A stretch of DNA of 64,000 nt, taken from contig CALNAJ010000042.1 in the NCBI GenBank assembly GCA_937874695.1, forward strand, positions 1 through 64,000, written 5' to 3'. Position numbers and translations under genes: made by a program. The notes under the pieces are model-generated. The model searched no databases, was not told the origin of the DNA, and saw only the letters and a list, made by a program, of their open reading frames with translations. The DNA comes from an uncultured Lactobacillus sp. Lineage in GTDB: Bacteria; Bacillota; Bacilli; Lactobacillales; Lactobacillaceae. How positions within the stretch are numbered: position 1 is the stretch's first letter; the number at the start of each line of letters is the position of its first letter. Shown here in pieces: positions 17,479 through 26,621 of this stretch.

Positions 17479-18492
17479 TTAATCGACTAACAGGTCCAGC
17501 ACATCTTTAGTATCGATTCCGTTAAAGTACAACTGTGTGTTGGCACTGTTCAGGACAGCCCCCACGTGTTCACGGTCGTAGCGTACGCCCTTGAGTTGAT
17601 CCGCCAATTCTGTGGCATCACTTGGCCCAAAGAAGTCCCCGTAGAATTTGATGTTTTCAATCTTCCCATTGTCGACCAATAACCGAGCATCAATGGTCCC
17701 AGCCGTGAAGTGTTGCCGCTTCTTGACCGTAAATTCAGGAGAATTGCCGTAGACCCAGTCCCAGTTGGCATAGTATTCATTAAAAATCTTATCGATAGCA
17801 GCCTTTTCGCTGTCAGCAATCTGAACTTCCTTGTCGGCAATCGCATCGAGACTGTCCACATGGAACAATTCCTTCAGCAAGGTATCCCTGAATTCAGGCA
17901 CAGTCAGATTTTGATACTCCGGTGCTAAGTAAGGCTTTAAGTTCGTAACCCGTGAACGGACGGACTTGATCCCCTTCGACTTCATTTTATCTTCTGGTAC
18001 ATTCAGCGTGTGGGCGATAACATCTTGGTCCACGTCGAGCATCAATGTCCCGTGAGAGAAGGTCTTGCCACTGTGTGAGTACATCGCGTTCCCAGAGAAC
18101 TTCTTGCCATCAACTAAGATGTCATTTCGGCCGGAGACTTCCGCCGTCTTGGCACCCATAGCGTGCAAAGCGTCCACGATGGGTTGAACAAAGGATTTGA
18201 AATCGCCAAATTCTTCACTGTCGCTATCAACCACGAAGCTAAAGCAAAGATTACCGAGATCTTGATAGACCGCACCACCACCCGATAACCGACGGGTGAC
18301 CGTGATGTCATTTTCCTCCACGTATTTTTGATTGATTTCTTCCAACGTGTTTTGATTCCGACCAACGATGATGCAAGGCCCTTCGTAGTAAAACAAAACC
18401 AGTGGTTCATCGAACTTCTTATTGTTCATTAAGTACTGTTCGGTTGCTAAGTTGTGACGAATATCATGTGACTTCATGGCATACCAATACAT
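17479..18492 (-). CDS. lplA: Lipoate-protein ligase A
   Basis: A 337-residue cytoplasmic ligase that activates scavenged lipoate with ATP and attaches it to lipoyl domains of 2-oxoacid dehydrogenases or GcvH. It has the catalytic motifs RRLSGGGAVYQDLGN (near residue 70), the lysine patch GKKFSGNAM and SHGTLMLDVD, followed by the C-terminal accessory domain, so it is the two-domain LplA type. AAAGGGG precedes the ATG. No lipoyl-domain genes are in the window, so scavenged lipoate must serve proteins encoded elsewhere. Confidence 0.93.
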   Translation of the reverse strand: MYWYAMKSHDIRHNLATEQYLMNNKKFDEPLVLFYYEGPCIIVGRNQNTLEEINQKYVEENDITVTRRLSGGGAVYQDLGNLCFSFVVDSDSEEFGDFKSFVQPIVDALHAMGAKTAEVSGRNDILVDGKKFSGNAMYSHSGKTFSHGTLMLDVDQDVIAHTLNVPEDKMKSKGIKSVRSRVTNLKPYLAPEYQNLTVPEFRDTLLKELFHVDSLDAIADKEVQIADSEKAAIDKIFNEYYANWDWVYGNSPEFTVKKRQHFTAGTIDARLLVDNGKIENIKFYGDFFGPSDATELADQLKGVRYDREHVGAVLNSANTQLYFNGIDTKDVLDLLVD

Positions 18493-18756
18493 AACTCAAA
18501 AACCCCTTTCGAATTAACCAACCGCCGGGTAACGACCCCGGCTACGATAAATGATAGCACGCATTGGAACCGATTACAATTTAGCGCCAATATAATGGAA
18601 AAGAGTGTGCAAACCGCCTCATCTTGGTGCGGTGAGAACGCTGGACTGACTGGATAAGGTAGCGATTTATAAGGTTACTTATGGGATTGGAAAATACCGA
18701 CTTGGGGATGTTGACAATTTGGATAGTGGCTTAACTATCCTTGGAGGATATTTCTA

Positions 18757-19015
18757 TGTTTGGGAAGGGACTGGTTTGAGACTCTTTCTCTCTAATTTTG
18801 CGTTGCCGAAACGTGCTCCACAAAGCAGCTGGTTGCGCTTAATCCCACTAAGCCAAAAATCTAAACTATTATTTTCTTACTGGTTCAGGACCTTTCCCCC
18901 TAATTTCATATTGCCGAAATGTGCTCCACAAAGCAGGTCCCTGCGCTTAACCCAATAAGGAAAAATCCAGGCCCGGGATTTTGCCCTTATTGACGTTAAT
19001 GCTCAGGACCTAACC
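18757..19015 (+). repeat. Dispersed repeat family C, double copy
   Basis: Two successive units share TTGCCGAAAcGTGCTCCACAAAGCAG (split here by variation) and TGCGCTTAA. The second ends in the full distal stem: TTAAC + CAATAAG (18953-18959) pairing with CTTATTG (18986-18992) + GTTAA, around an inner AAAATCC/GGATTTT hairpin. The same stem at 30.6 and 30.8 kb has different but complementary bases. The island follows a TTGACA box, a GGAGG site and an ATG whose frame stops after seven codons, as if it had interrupted a gene. Confidence 0.7.
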
Positions 19016-19036
19016 GCCTTGTTCCGCACTCTTTTA

Positions 19037-19147
19037 CAAAAAAAAGATCCACACCCAACAGAGTGTGGATCCAGCCCCCGTCAGAGTTCACCTCTGGCAG
19101 TTATGACTGTTATTAATGATGGCCTTAGTCACCATTCGATTTTATAC
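19037..19147 (-). ncRNA. Terminator and possible small RNA downstream of the Rrf2 gene
   Basis: A perfect GATCCACAC/GTGTGGATC hairpin with eight T (19037-19071, minus) ends transcription from the Rrf2 gene. A TATAAT (19152-19157) between gene and hairpin could start a roughly 110-nt RNA with hairpins CAGT-ACTG and CAGAG-CTCTG, but its -35 is poor. The terminator is certain; an independent RNA is not. Confidence 0.45.
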
Positions 19148-19196
19148 CTCTATTATAACGCCGCTAACTAAAGTTTAGTAGCATTTAGCTCACAAA

Positions 19197-19658
19197 CTAG
19201 TCGTTAATTAGACGCCGGAAATAACCGTGACCATGGAGGTCCTGCTTGAGGTCGGTCATCGTGAATTGATGATAGAACTTCCGGTAATCCTCATCGGCTA
19301 ACGTGAACAGATCAGTCAGCGTTTGCGAAATGTTGGCAGAAATATCGGTCGTATCCGTGGCCTTCGTGCCCTTAGAATCGCCCGTAATGAACCGTGCGTA
19401 GCTAATTGTCGGTGGAATCGTCAGGTCGTAAAGCTCCCCCACGTTGATTTCATCAAGGCTTCGAATCAATTGGTACCCGCCATTTTTCCCAACGGAACCC
19501 TCAATGTAGCCTTGCTTGTGCAACACGGAGAGAATATTGCGGATCATCACCGCATTTAATTGTAGTGACGTTGCCAGTTCGCGGCTCGCAATCTTCCGGG
19601 GACGATTCTCGTCCAGGTAGAGCAAGCTGTGCACGGCAACGGAAAAGTCTAATCTCAT
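19197..19658 (-). CDS. Rrf2-family transcriptional regulator
   Basis: 153 residues with the Rrf2 winged helix (DFSVAVHSLLYLDEN, ASRELATSLQLNAVMIRNILSVLHKQGYIEGSVGKNGGYQL). The cysteine triad of iron-sulfur Rrf2 members (IscR, NsrR) is absent, so this is the YwnA-like, cluster-free type that may sense thiols or small molecules. A palindrome at 19698-19708 covers its likely -10, suggesting autoregulation. Divergent from the opp operon, which it might also control (speculative). Confidence 0.85.
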   Translation of the reverse strand: MRLDFSVAVHSLLYLDENRPRKIASRELATSLQLNAVMIRNILSVLHKQGYIEGSVGKNGGYQLIRSLDEINVGELYDLTIPPTISYARFITGDSKGTKATDTTDISANISQTLTDLFTLADEDYRKFYHQFTMTDLKQDLHGHGYFRRLIND

Positions 19659-19697
19659 CGTCTAGCCATCGCTTTCAAAAAGTCTGTAATCAATACT

Positions 19698-19708
19698 GGT
19701 ATCATACC
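19698..19708. promoter_or_regulatory. Palindrome over the Rrf2 gene promoter
   Basis: GGTATCATACC is an 11-bp near-perfect palindrome about 40 bases upstream of the Rrf2 start and contains TATGAT on the minus strand. Probable autoregulatory operator. Confidence 0.4.
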
Positions 19709-20091
19709 ACATTCCGTGACGTAACATGTCGTTCTCTGGCAATCCATGAGCAAATTCTCATCTCGAATATACATGCATAACTTTTCAAAAGTTTGTATAC
19801 ATTAGCACCGTTAATCATTGGTTCAGCAAGCAAATTGCCCAACTTAACACATTTAGGTTAAATTTTTTATCATTTTATTAGTTATCTGAGAAGATTGATA
19901 TAACAAAGTTTATGAGGATTTTATGAATAAATTATGACCACTTTTAAGAATTGAGGGGTTGTAAATGAGAATTTGATTAACTATAATCAAAAACAATTAT
20001 TGTTCAGGAGCGAATTGAATACGCAAATGCGTTTATTCATCAGGCTTCATCTACAAATGAGAGGTAGATTAGAACATTGGGAGGGATTTCC
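19709..20091 (+). promoter_or_regulatory. Upstream region of the opp operon
   Basis: About 380 AT-rich bases. TTATTA and TATAAC (about 19900), spaced 18 apart, are a possible promoter. Downstream a hairpin is built on AATACGCA/TGCGTTTATT (20018-20038), without a T run, so it may stabilise or regulate the leader. No leader peptide or T-box found. Confidence 0.35.
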
Positions 20092-21105
20092 GTGGAAACC
20101 GCATCAAACTTTCTAAACATTAAGGACGTCAGCACGGCTTTCAAGATTAATGGCCAGTACTACGACGCCATCTCCCACATTAACCTCCAGGTCCAACACG
20201 ACGAAATTCTCGCCATCGTTGGTGAATCAGGTTGTGGTAAAAGTACCCTGGCCACTACCATCATGGGTCTCCATGATCCGGCAGAAACCAAGATTTCCGG
20301 CGAAGTAGACTTTGAAGGCACCGACCTCCTCAAGTTAGATGAAAAAGGATACAACCAATTTCGAGGCGCTAAGATTGGGATGATCTTCCAAGATCCCCTG
20401 TCAGCTTTGAATCCATTGAAGAGAATTGAAGAACAAATCAGTGAAGTCATGGACTATCACACCGACTTATCCGCTGAAGACAAGCACAACCGCGTCATTG
20501 AACTGTTAAACCAAGTTGGGATCGTTAATCCCCAACGGACGGCGCGTCAATTCCCCCATGAACTTTCTGGTGGGATGCGCCAACGGGTCATCATTGCCAT
20601 TGCGATTGCCTGCAAGCCAGACTTAATCATCGCCGACGAACCCACTACGGCACTGGATGTTACCATCCAAGCTCAGATTCTGGACGTGCTGCGTGACATT
20701 CAAAAGGAAAACCACGCCGGTATTATCCTTATCACTCATGATTTAGGGGTCGTTGCTGAAACGGCCGACCGGGTTGCTGTGATGTATGCCGGTCAAATCG
20801 TCGAGCAGGGGACGGCCGAACAGGTCTTCAACACCCCTGAGCATCCTTACACGCGTTCCCTGTTACGGTCAATGCCACAACGGGACAACGAAAACGATGA
20901 CCTCTACGTCATTAAAGGCAACGTGCCTTCCTTACAGAAGATGCCAGCCAAGGGCGATCGGTTCGCTCCCCGAATTCCTTGGGTCCCTGCCGAAGCTCAC
21001 GAAGAAAATCCAACGATGCATGAGGTTGCACCGGGCCACGAAGTCCGTTGCACCTGCTACAAACATTTCCAATTTCCAGATGAGCAAGGGAGCGTGACGG
21101 TATGA
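20092..21105 (+). CDS. oppD: Oligopeptide ABC transporter ATP-binding protein OppD
   Basis: First gene of the peptide import operon. It has Walker A GESGCGKST, signature LSGGMRQR, Walker B LIIADEPTTALD and the OppD/DppD C-terminal extension with the usual cysteine-containing tail. I choose GTG 20092, with GGGAGG six bases ahead; a TTG five codons earlier would place that same site inside the gene. It pairs with OppF to power uptake. The end overlaps oppF by four bases, indicating coupling. Confidence 0.95.
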   Translation: METASNFLNIKDVSTAFKINGQYYDAISHINLQVQHDEILAIVGESGCGKSTLATTIMGLHDPAETKISGEVDFEGTDLLKLDEKGYNQFRGAKIGMIFQDPLSALNPLKRIEEQISEVMDYHTDLSAEDKHNRVIELLNQVGIVNPQRTARQFPHELSGGMRQRVIIAIAIACKPDLIIADEPTTALDVTIQAQILDVLRDIQKENHAGIILITHDLGVVAETADRVAVMYAGQIVEQGTAEQVFNTPEHPYTRSLLRSMPQRDNENDDLYVIKGNVPSLQKMPAKGDRFAPRIPWVPAEAHEENPTMHEVAPGHEVRCTCYKHFQFPDEQGSVTV

Positions 21106-22076
21106 GCTTAATCGAAATCAAAGATTTAAAAGTCCACTACCCGATTCGCTCCGGGTTCTGGAATCGGATCACCGATTCCGTCCGGGCCGTGGATGGCGTC
21201 AGCTTCAACATTGAAGCCGGCGAAACCTATGGACTGGTTGGCGAATCTGGTTCTGGCAAGTCCACCACGGGAAAATCCGTGGTCGGTCTGGAAAAGGTAA
21301 CGAGCGGTTCCATTATGTACAAAGGTCTCGACATCACTAAGGCTGAGAACCGGCGCAAGTTGGATTACAACCATGATGTTCAGATGATCTTCCAAGATTC
21401 CTTATCCAGTTTGAACCCCCGGAAGCGCATCGAAGACATCATCGCCGAACCGCTCCGCAACTTCGAGCACCTCAGCAAGGACGATGAAAAATTACGGGTT
21501 TTGCAATTATTAAACATCGTCGGGCTGGATGCCGATGCGCTCTATAAGTACCCTCACCAATTCTCCGGTGGGCAACGGCAACGGATCGGGGTCGCCCGCG
21601 CGGTGGCTACCAATCCTAAGCTGATTATCGCCGATGAACCCGTCTCCGCGTTGGACCTTTCCGTTCAAGCCCAGGTGTTGAACTTCATGAAGAAGATTCA
21701 ACGGGAATTCGGCATCTCCTACTTATTCATTTCCCATGACTTAGGGGTCGTGCGACACATGTGTAACAACATTGCCATCATGAACCGTGGCCGACTGGTC
21801 GAGATTGGGACCCGGGATGATATTTACAACCATCCCCTTCACATCTACACCAAGCGTCTCTTGGCTGCCATTCCTGAAACCGACGTCAACTCGCGAGAGG
21901 CCCACCGGGCTTCTCGGTTAGCCGTTGAACAGGTCTACCAAGACCAACAGAGTAAGTATTACGACGAGAACGGTGCGGCCTACCCTTTGGTGCAGGTCAC
22001 CCCAACGCACGCCGTGGCCTTACCACAAACTATCGCGCAACAACTCGCTAGCCAGGAAGGGGAGGTGCAGGCCTAA
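21102..22076 (+). CDS. oppF: Oligopeptide ABC transporter ATP-binding protein OppF
   Basis: 324 residues. Walker A GESGSGKST, signature FSGGQRQR and Walker B LIIADEPVSALD identify the second ATPase of the oligopeptide importer, which works as a heterodimer with OppD. The last about 60 residues beyond the ATPase domain are longer and more polar than usual (REAHRASRLAVEQVYQDQQ and on). Overlaps oppD by four bases and oppB by one (TAATG). Confidence 0.95.
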   Translation: MSLIEIKDLKVHYPIRSGFWNRITDSVRAVDGVSFNIEAGETYGLVGESGSGKSTTGKSVVGLEKVTSGSIMYKGLDITKAENRRKLDYNHDVQMIFQDSLSSLNPRKRIEDIIAEPLRNFEHLSKDDEKLRVLQLLNIVGLDADALYKYPHQFSGGQRQRIGVARAVATNPKLIIADEPVSALDLSVQAQVLNFMKKIQREFGISYLFISHDLGVVRHMCNNIAIMNRGRLVEIGTRDDIYNHPLHIYTKRLLAAIPETDVNSREAHRASRLAVEQVYQDQQSKYYDENGAAYPLVQVTPTHAVALPQTIAQQLASQEGEVQA

Positions 22077-23035
22077 TGTGGAAAACGATTCTACGGCGTT
22101 TCTTGATCATGATTCCCGAAGTCATTGTCCTAAGTATTCTGGTCTTCCTCTTAGCCAAGGCGATGCCCGGTGACCCATTTACCGGCTCCATTAACCCTAA
22201 GGCGGACCCCGCACAGATTCATCATTTAATGAAAATCAATGGGTTGTACGACCCTTGGTACCAACAGTACTGGAACTGGGTCGTCCACTTGTTCCATGGA
22301 AACTTAGGGAACAGTTACCAATACCAGGAACCCGTTACTCGTCTGATTGGTGGTCGGGCCGCCAACACCTTATGGCTGGCTCTCTTCACCATGATTCTGA
22401 CCTACGCCTTTGCCTTACCAATGGGTGTTTACGCCGGTCGGCACGAAGGTAAATTACCCGACACCATCATCCGGGTCTACACCTACGTGACCTACTGTAT
22501 TCCTTTCTTCGTTATCTTAGTTATCGGAATTTGGATCTTTGGTTACGTTCTGGGTTGGTTCCCCACGACCGGATCAATATCGTCGGACGCAACAGGTTGG
22601 CTACATACCTTCGGATCGCGTTTCTACCATATTCTGTTACCTGGTCTTCTCGGTGCCTTGTTCGGGACCGTCAACATCGTCCAGTACTTGCGTTCCGAAG
22701 TTATTGATTCCAAGCATTCCGACTATGTACGGACGGCGCGTTCCAAGGGTGTCCCAAGCAAAGACATCTACCGGCACCATATCTTCCGGAATTCCTTACT
22801 TCCAATCGCCGCTTTCGCTGGTTACTCGATCACCGGTCTGTTAAACGGGTCGATCTTTACCGAAACGGTCTTCTCTTACCCCGGGATGGGCTTACTCTTC
22901 GTGAACTCCATCAGCTACCGGGACTACACGGTTATTACCGCACTGGTCCTGATTTACGGGATCTTGAACCTGATTGGGACGTTACTTTCAGATATTATTC
23001 TCAGCATTGTCGATCCACGAATTCGAATCCAGTAA
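22076..23035 (+). CDS. oppB: Oligopeptide ABC transporter permease OppB
   Basis: 319 residues, six membrane helices, with the permease EAA-like loop (DYVRTARSKGVPSKDIYRHH) that contacts the ATPases, and the OppB N-terminal segment MPGDPF. Third gene of the operon, starting on the oppF stop codon. Forms the channel with OppC. Confidence 0.95.
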   Translation: MWKTILRRFLIMIPEVIVLSILVFLLAKAMPGDPFTGSINPKADPAQIHHLMKINGLYDPWYQQYWNWVVHLFHGNLGNSYQYQEPVTRLIGGRAANTLWLALFTMILTYAFALPMGVYAGRHEGKLPDTIIRVYTYVTYCIPFFVILVIGIWIFGYVLGWFPTTGSISSDATGWLHTFGSRFYHILLPGLLGALFGTVNIVQYLRSEVIDSKHSDYVRTARSKGVPSKDIYRHHIFRNSLLPIAAFAGYSITGLLNGSIFTETVFSYPGMGLLFVNSISYRDYTVITALVLIYGILNLIGTLLSDIILSIVDPRIRIQ

Positions 23036-23051
23036 AGGAGGCTAAAACAGA

Positions 23052-24002
23052 ATGGCAGAAAATTTCGAACAACACTCAGACATTTCCGCAGCTGATTTAG
23101 CCCGGCTGACGCAAGAGGCTCAGGCGGAAGCCACCCCTTCGACGGCTAAAATCATCTGGAGTGAATTCAAGGCGGACAAACCCGCCATGGCAGCACTCAT
23201 TATCATCGTCGGCTTCATCCTCTTCGTCATGATTGGGGCCTTGTTCATCAACACCCCGAAAATGATGGAGACCAACATCATGGGTTACTTCAACCAACCC
23301 TTTACCGCAGACTTCTGGCTCGGTGCCGATTCCGCTGGTCGTTCAGTTGCTAAGCAATTGATCGTCGGTTCACGGAACTCAATCGGGATCGCCATTGGTT
23401 TGACGGTCATCTCATCCACCTTCGGGATCTGTTGGGGCCTGATTTCCGGGTACTTCAACGGTTATATCGACTGGGGAATGCAACGGATCTACGACTTCAT
23501 GATGATGTTACCAATGACGATGATGATCATCGTTCTGGTCACCATCATCCCGCACTACAACTCCGTCACCTTAACGTTCATCTTCTCCATCTTCTACTGG
23601 GAAGGAACGTCACGGCTGATTCGATCACGGACCTTAGCCGAATCGGAGAAGGATTACGTGGCCGCCTCTAAAGCTTCCGGGACCAATCATTGGAAGATCA
23701 TCTTTAGAGAAATCATGCCAAACATTTCGTCGCTGATTATCGTGGATTGTACCCTATCCTTCGCCGAAAACATCGGGGTTGAAACTGGGCTTTCCTACCT
23801 GGGCTTCGGGCTACCAAGCCAGACGCCTTCCCTAGGGACCATGATTGCCAACGCCAACGACCCTAACAACATCACGCAATACTGGTGGACGTGGTTACCG
23901 GCCGCACTTGAAATCATTATTCTTTGTTTATCAATTAGTTACGTTGGCCAAGTTCTGCGTCGCGCTGCGGATTCCTCACAACGGCAAGGTTCCGTCAACT
24001 AG
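23052..24002 (+). CDS. oppC: Oligopeptide ABC transporter permease OppC
   Basis: 316 residues with an N-terminal cytoplasmic extension, then six helices and the EAA loop KDYVAASKASGTNHWKIIFRE. The OppC-type LGADSAGRSV motif follows the first helix. AAAGGAGG lies before the ATG, 16 bases after oppB. Partner of OppB. Confidence 0.95.
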   Translation: MAENFEQHSDISAADLARLTQEAQAEATPSTAKIIWSEFKADKPAMAALIIIVGFILFVMIGALFINTPKMMETNIMGYFNQPFTADFWLGADSAGRSVAKQLIVGSRNSIGIAIGLTVISSTFGICWGLISGYFNGYIDWGMQRIYDFMMMLPMTMMIIVLVTIIPHYNSVTLTFIFSIFYWEGTSRLIRSRTLAESEKDYVAASKASGTNHWKIIFREIMPNISSLIIVDCTLSFAENIGVETGLSYLGFGLPSQTPSLGTMIANANDPNNITQYWWTWLPAALEIIILCLSISYVGQVLRRAADSSQRQGSVN

Positions 24003-24146
24003 TCTTAAAAGTTATAACTCATTTGAGGAGATGGTGTCCACTCAAACAGTGCCTTTGCAGCCCAGCGTAGTAATGACGAGTGATCCTGAGGAGAATTACC
24101 CGCCTGTCTCATAAGAGGATTTTTAAAATCAAGGGGGAAACATAGT

Positions 24147-25973
24147 ATGGATAAGAAAAAGCTCGCATTGTCTGCGATGGCGGTCCTCGCAACCGTTAGT
24201 CTCGCAGCATGTTCCAGCAAAAGTTCATCCAGTTCTAAGAGCGGAACCAGTGGTGCTTCCGTTCAATTAAAGGCTGCCTACAAGAACACTAAGGCAACCG
24301 ACAAGACTGCGACGAAGAACAGTACATTAAAGCTTGCCGAACCAAACGACTCGCCATTCCAAGGGATTGCTGATCCCGTTCTGTCGACCAACGCTGAAGA
24401 CGCCGACGTCTTCTCACCTGGTGGTGACCAACCCGGTAGCATCAACGCTCTGTTCCACACCGATAAGAACTTCAAGATCATCAAAGGTGGATTAGCTAAC
24501 CAAACCATCAACCGGAAGGCTAAGACCGTCACGATTACCTTGCGTAAAGACGCCAAGTGGTCAAACGGTTCTGCTGTAACCGCCAAGGATATTGAATACC
24601 CATATGAAGTTATCGCCAACAAGAAGACGACTTCTCAACAATACTCCGCTGACTACAACGCCATCAAAGGGATGGCCGCCTACCATACCGGTAGTGCCAA
24701 GACCATCTCTGGGATCACCTTCCCCGATGGTCAAAAGGGCCGGACTGCCGTTATTCACTTAACCAAGGTCACCCCTGCCATGAAGTACGTTGGTAACTCA
24801 TTTATCTGGAGTTCCGTTGAACCTTATGAATACATCAAGAACGTACCAATTGCCAAGTTAGCTTCATCCACACAAGTTCGGAAGAACCCACTCTTTACGG
24901 GTCCTTACAAGCTGGATAAGGTTGTCGAAGGTGAATCCACGACTTGGTCACCAAACAAGTACTACTACGGCAAGACGCCACAGGTCAAGCACATCTCGAT
25001 CAACGTGGTTTCTTCCAACAACATCGACAAGGCTATCCAATCCAACAAGTACGACTTCACTGTGCCTAACAGTGTCATGCATGGGACTGACTACAAGCAA
25101 TTGAAGAGCGTCAAGAACTACAAGATTGTCGGTCAACCTGCCTTGTCATACGACTACTTTGGCTTTAACGTCGGTCACTACGACACCAAGACCCAAAAGA
25201 ACGTCATGGACAAGAACAGCAAGATGGCTAACAAGAGCTTGCGTCAAGCTATGATGTACGCCTTGAACCTCGATGCTATCAGCAAGAAGTTTGGGAACGG
25301 GGTTACTTGGCGTGCCAACACCTTGATTCCACCAATCTTCGGTAAGTACTGGGATTCTTCATCAAAGGGTTACCCTCTGAACATCAAGAAGGCTAACAAG
25401 TTACTGACTGACGCCGGTTACAAGAAGCGTAACGGTAGCAAGTGGCGTACTGATCCTAATGGCAAGAAGTTAACCATCTACTTCGGTACCATGACTGGGA
25501 CTTCCGCCCAAGCCGCTGAATACCAAGACTACCTGCAACAATGGCACAAGGTTGGCTTGAACGTTAAGTTTACCGGTGGTAAGACGATGGAAATGAACAG
25601 TTTCTACTCCACTCTGCAAGCACCAAAGCAAAGCAAGATTGATGTCTACGCCGCTGCTTGGGGCTTATCATCCGAACCTACCCCTACGCAAATCTACGGT
25701 GAAGATGCTGTTTACAACATGGGTCACTTCGTATCCAAGAAGAATACGCAATTGATGGCCAACATGAACAACAGCAAGGCTTGGAACGATTCTTACCGTG
25801 CTAAGGCCTTCAAGCAATGGCAGAAGTACATGAACGAACAAGCTGCCGTTGCACCAGGTTCCTTCAGTTACAACTGGGGTCCTGTCAACAAGCGGGTTAA
25901 GGGCTTTGACATGGGCGCTGCTAACAACAACTTCTGGACTAACCTGTCATTGACTTCTTCAAGTATGAAGTAA
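24147..25973 (+). CDS. oppA: Oligopeptide-binding lipoprotein OppA
   Basis: 608 residues, extracellular lipid-anchored binding protein (SBP family 5). Signal peptide with lipobox LAAC, lipidated Cys22, then a Ser/Lys linker. The body shows the family pattern VTITLRKDAKWSNGSAVTAKD. It binds peptides for OppBCDF. It is separated from oppC by 144 bases, room for an extra promoter or processing site that would raise OppA levels. Its codons are strongly biased (GGT, AAC, AAG), suggesting high expression. Last gene of the D-F-B-C-A order. Confidence 0.95.
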   Translation: MDKKKLALSAMAVLATVSLAACSSKSSSSSKSGTSGASVQLKAAYKNTKATDKTATKNSTLKLAEPNDSPFQGIADPVLSTNAEDADVFSPGGDQPGSINALFHTDKNFKIIKGGLANQTINRKAKTVTITLRKDAKWSNGSAVTAKDIEYPYEVIANKKTTSQQYSADYNAIKGMAAYHTGSAKTISGITFPDGQKGRTAVIHLTKVTPAMKYVGNSFIWSSVEPYEYIKNVPIAKLASSTQVRKNPLFTGPYKLDKVVEGESTTWSPNKYYYGKTPQVKHISINVVSSNNIDKAIQSNKYDFTVPNSVMHGTDYKQLKSVKNYKIVGQPALSYDYFGFNVGHYDTKTQKNVMDKNSKMANKSLRQAMMYALNLDAISKKFGNGVTWRANTLIPPIFGKYWDSSSKGYPLNIKKANKLLTDAGYKKRNGSKWRTDPNGKKLTIYFGTMTGTSAQAAEYQDYLQQWHKVGLNVKFTGGKTMEMNSFYSTLQAPKQSKIDVYAAAWGLSSEPTPTQIYGEDAVYNMGHFVSKKNTQLMANMNNSKAWNDSYRAKAFKQWQKYMNEQAAVAPGSFSYNWGPVNKRVKGFDMGAANNNFWTNLSLTSSSMK

Positions 25974-25998
25974 GCTAATGTATCGTTAGGTTCACTGG

Positions 25999-26031
25999 AA
26001 CCGTCGTTTCCTTCGGGAGGCGGCGGTTTTT
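25999..26031 (+). terminator. Terminator of the opp operon
   Basis: AACCGTCGTTTCC-ttcg-GGAGGCGGCGGTT with a UUCG-type tetraloop and a T run. Confidence 0.88.
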
Positions 26032-26044
26032 GTTGTCCTTACGG

Positions 26045-26253
26045 TTGTGTTGCCATCTGTCGCCTGCGGCTGCCAGGGATTCCGTCTGCTGTGGGGACCG
26101 CCTGCAGCCAAAGTACGGGCTTCCGGCTTGCCTTGAAGCCACGCAAAACCCACGTGTCTTCAAGGTCATCCCATGTTGTAAGACCGGGAAGAACCAACCG
26201 CCCGGCCTAACAACATCGACACAGCTGACTGCATCCCTGGCCTCCTCCAGCTA
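26045..26253. repeat. Dispersed repeat family A, copy 2
   Basis: Aligns with 8600-8785 throughout: CTGCCAGGGATTCC, TCTGCTGTGGGG, CAGCCAA, a GCTTC...TTGAAGC hairpin, GTAAGACCGGG, CGACACAGCTG, CCTGGCCTCC. The ends pair (GCCAGGGAT with ATCCCTGGC), and an inner stem ATGTTGT (26173-26179)/ACAACAT (26210-26216) with CCGGG/CCCGG is perfect. In copy 1 the same stem positions carry other, still mostly pairing, bases. No conserved reading frame. Confidence 0.75.
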
Positions 26254-26605
26254 CGCTAGCTTTAACCCTACCTCTACGCCTACACACTCCCTCTCAGCTA
26301 TCATAATCGCCATACCTGTCGTCACAACTCCCCTCTCCTCCTATCTCAGCTTCTGTATTCGCCACTATACGCGATTGCCCGATAAACACCAAGCGTTAAG
26401 TCCCCGCCATTCCGGCCTTTATAAACATTTTAATAACGCTGAAGGTCACGGGACACTAACCAGCAGATGCCAAACTCTCCCGCTGAAATACCACCCCGAT
26501 ATTTATTCTGTTATAGCACCTCCATCGGTTAACCTACCTCCCAAACCTAGTCGTCAGAATGGTGCTAATCCCCATTAGGTTCGATACTAGGGCTACTTTC
26601 AACTA
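26254..26605. other. Intergenic stretch without a recognised gene
   Basis: C-rich, pyrimidine-biased DNA between the family A repeat and the CDF gene. An open frame spans it on the plus strand (26030-26578), but it runs through the repeat, has low-complexity composition and no ribosome binding site. Nothing else supported. Confidence 0.5.
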
Positions 26606-26621
26606 GACGGGAGATGTTACC

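Noticed and set aside
19037..19147. Riboswitch downstream of the Rrf2 gene
   Set aside because: No known aptamer core recognised. The unit follows rather than precedes a gene, so a 3' terminator region is the simpler reading.
24003..24146. Small gene or attenuator between oppC and oppA
   Set aside because: No frame with a ribosome binding site and no terminator-like hairpin; probably a processing or internal promoter region.
26030..26578. 182-codon plus-strand frame
   Set aside because: Covers family A copy 2 and pyrimidine-rich spacer. No start signals, and the frame is not preserved in the other copy.
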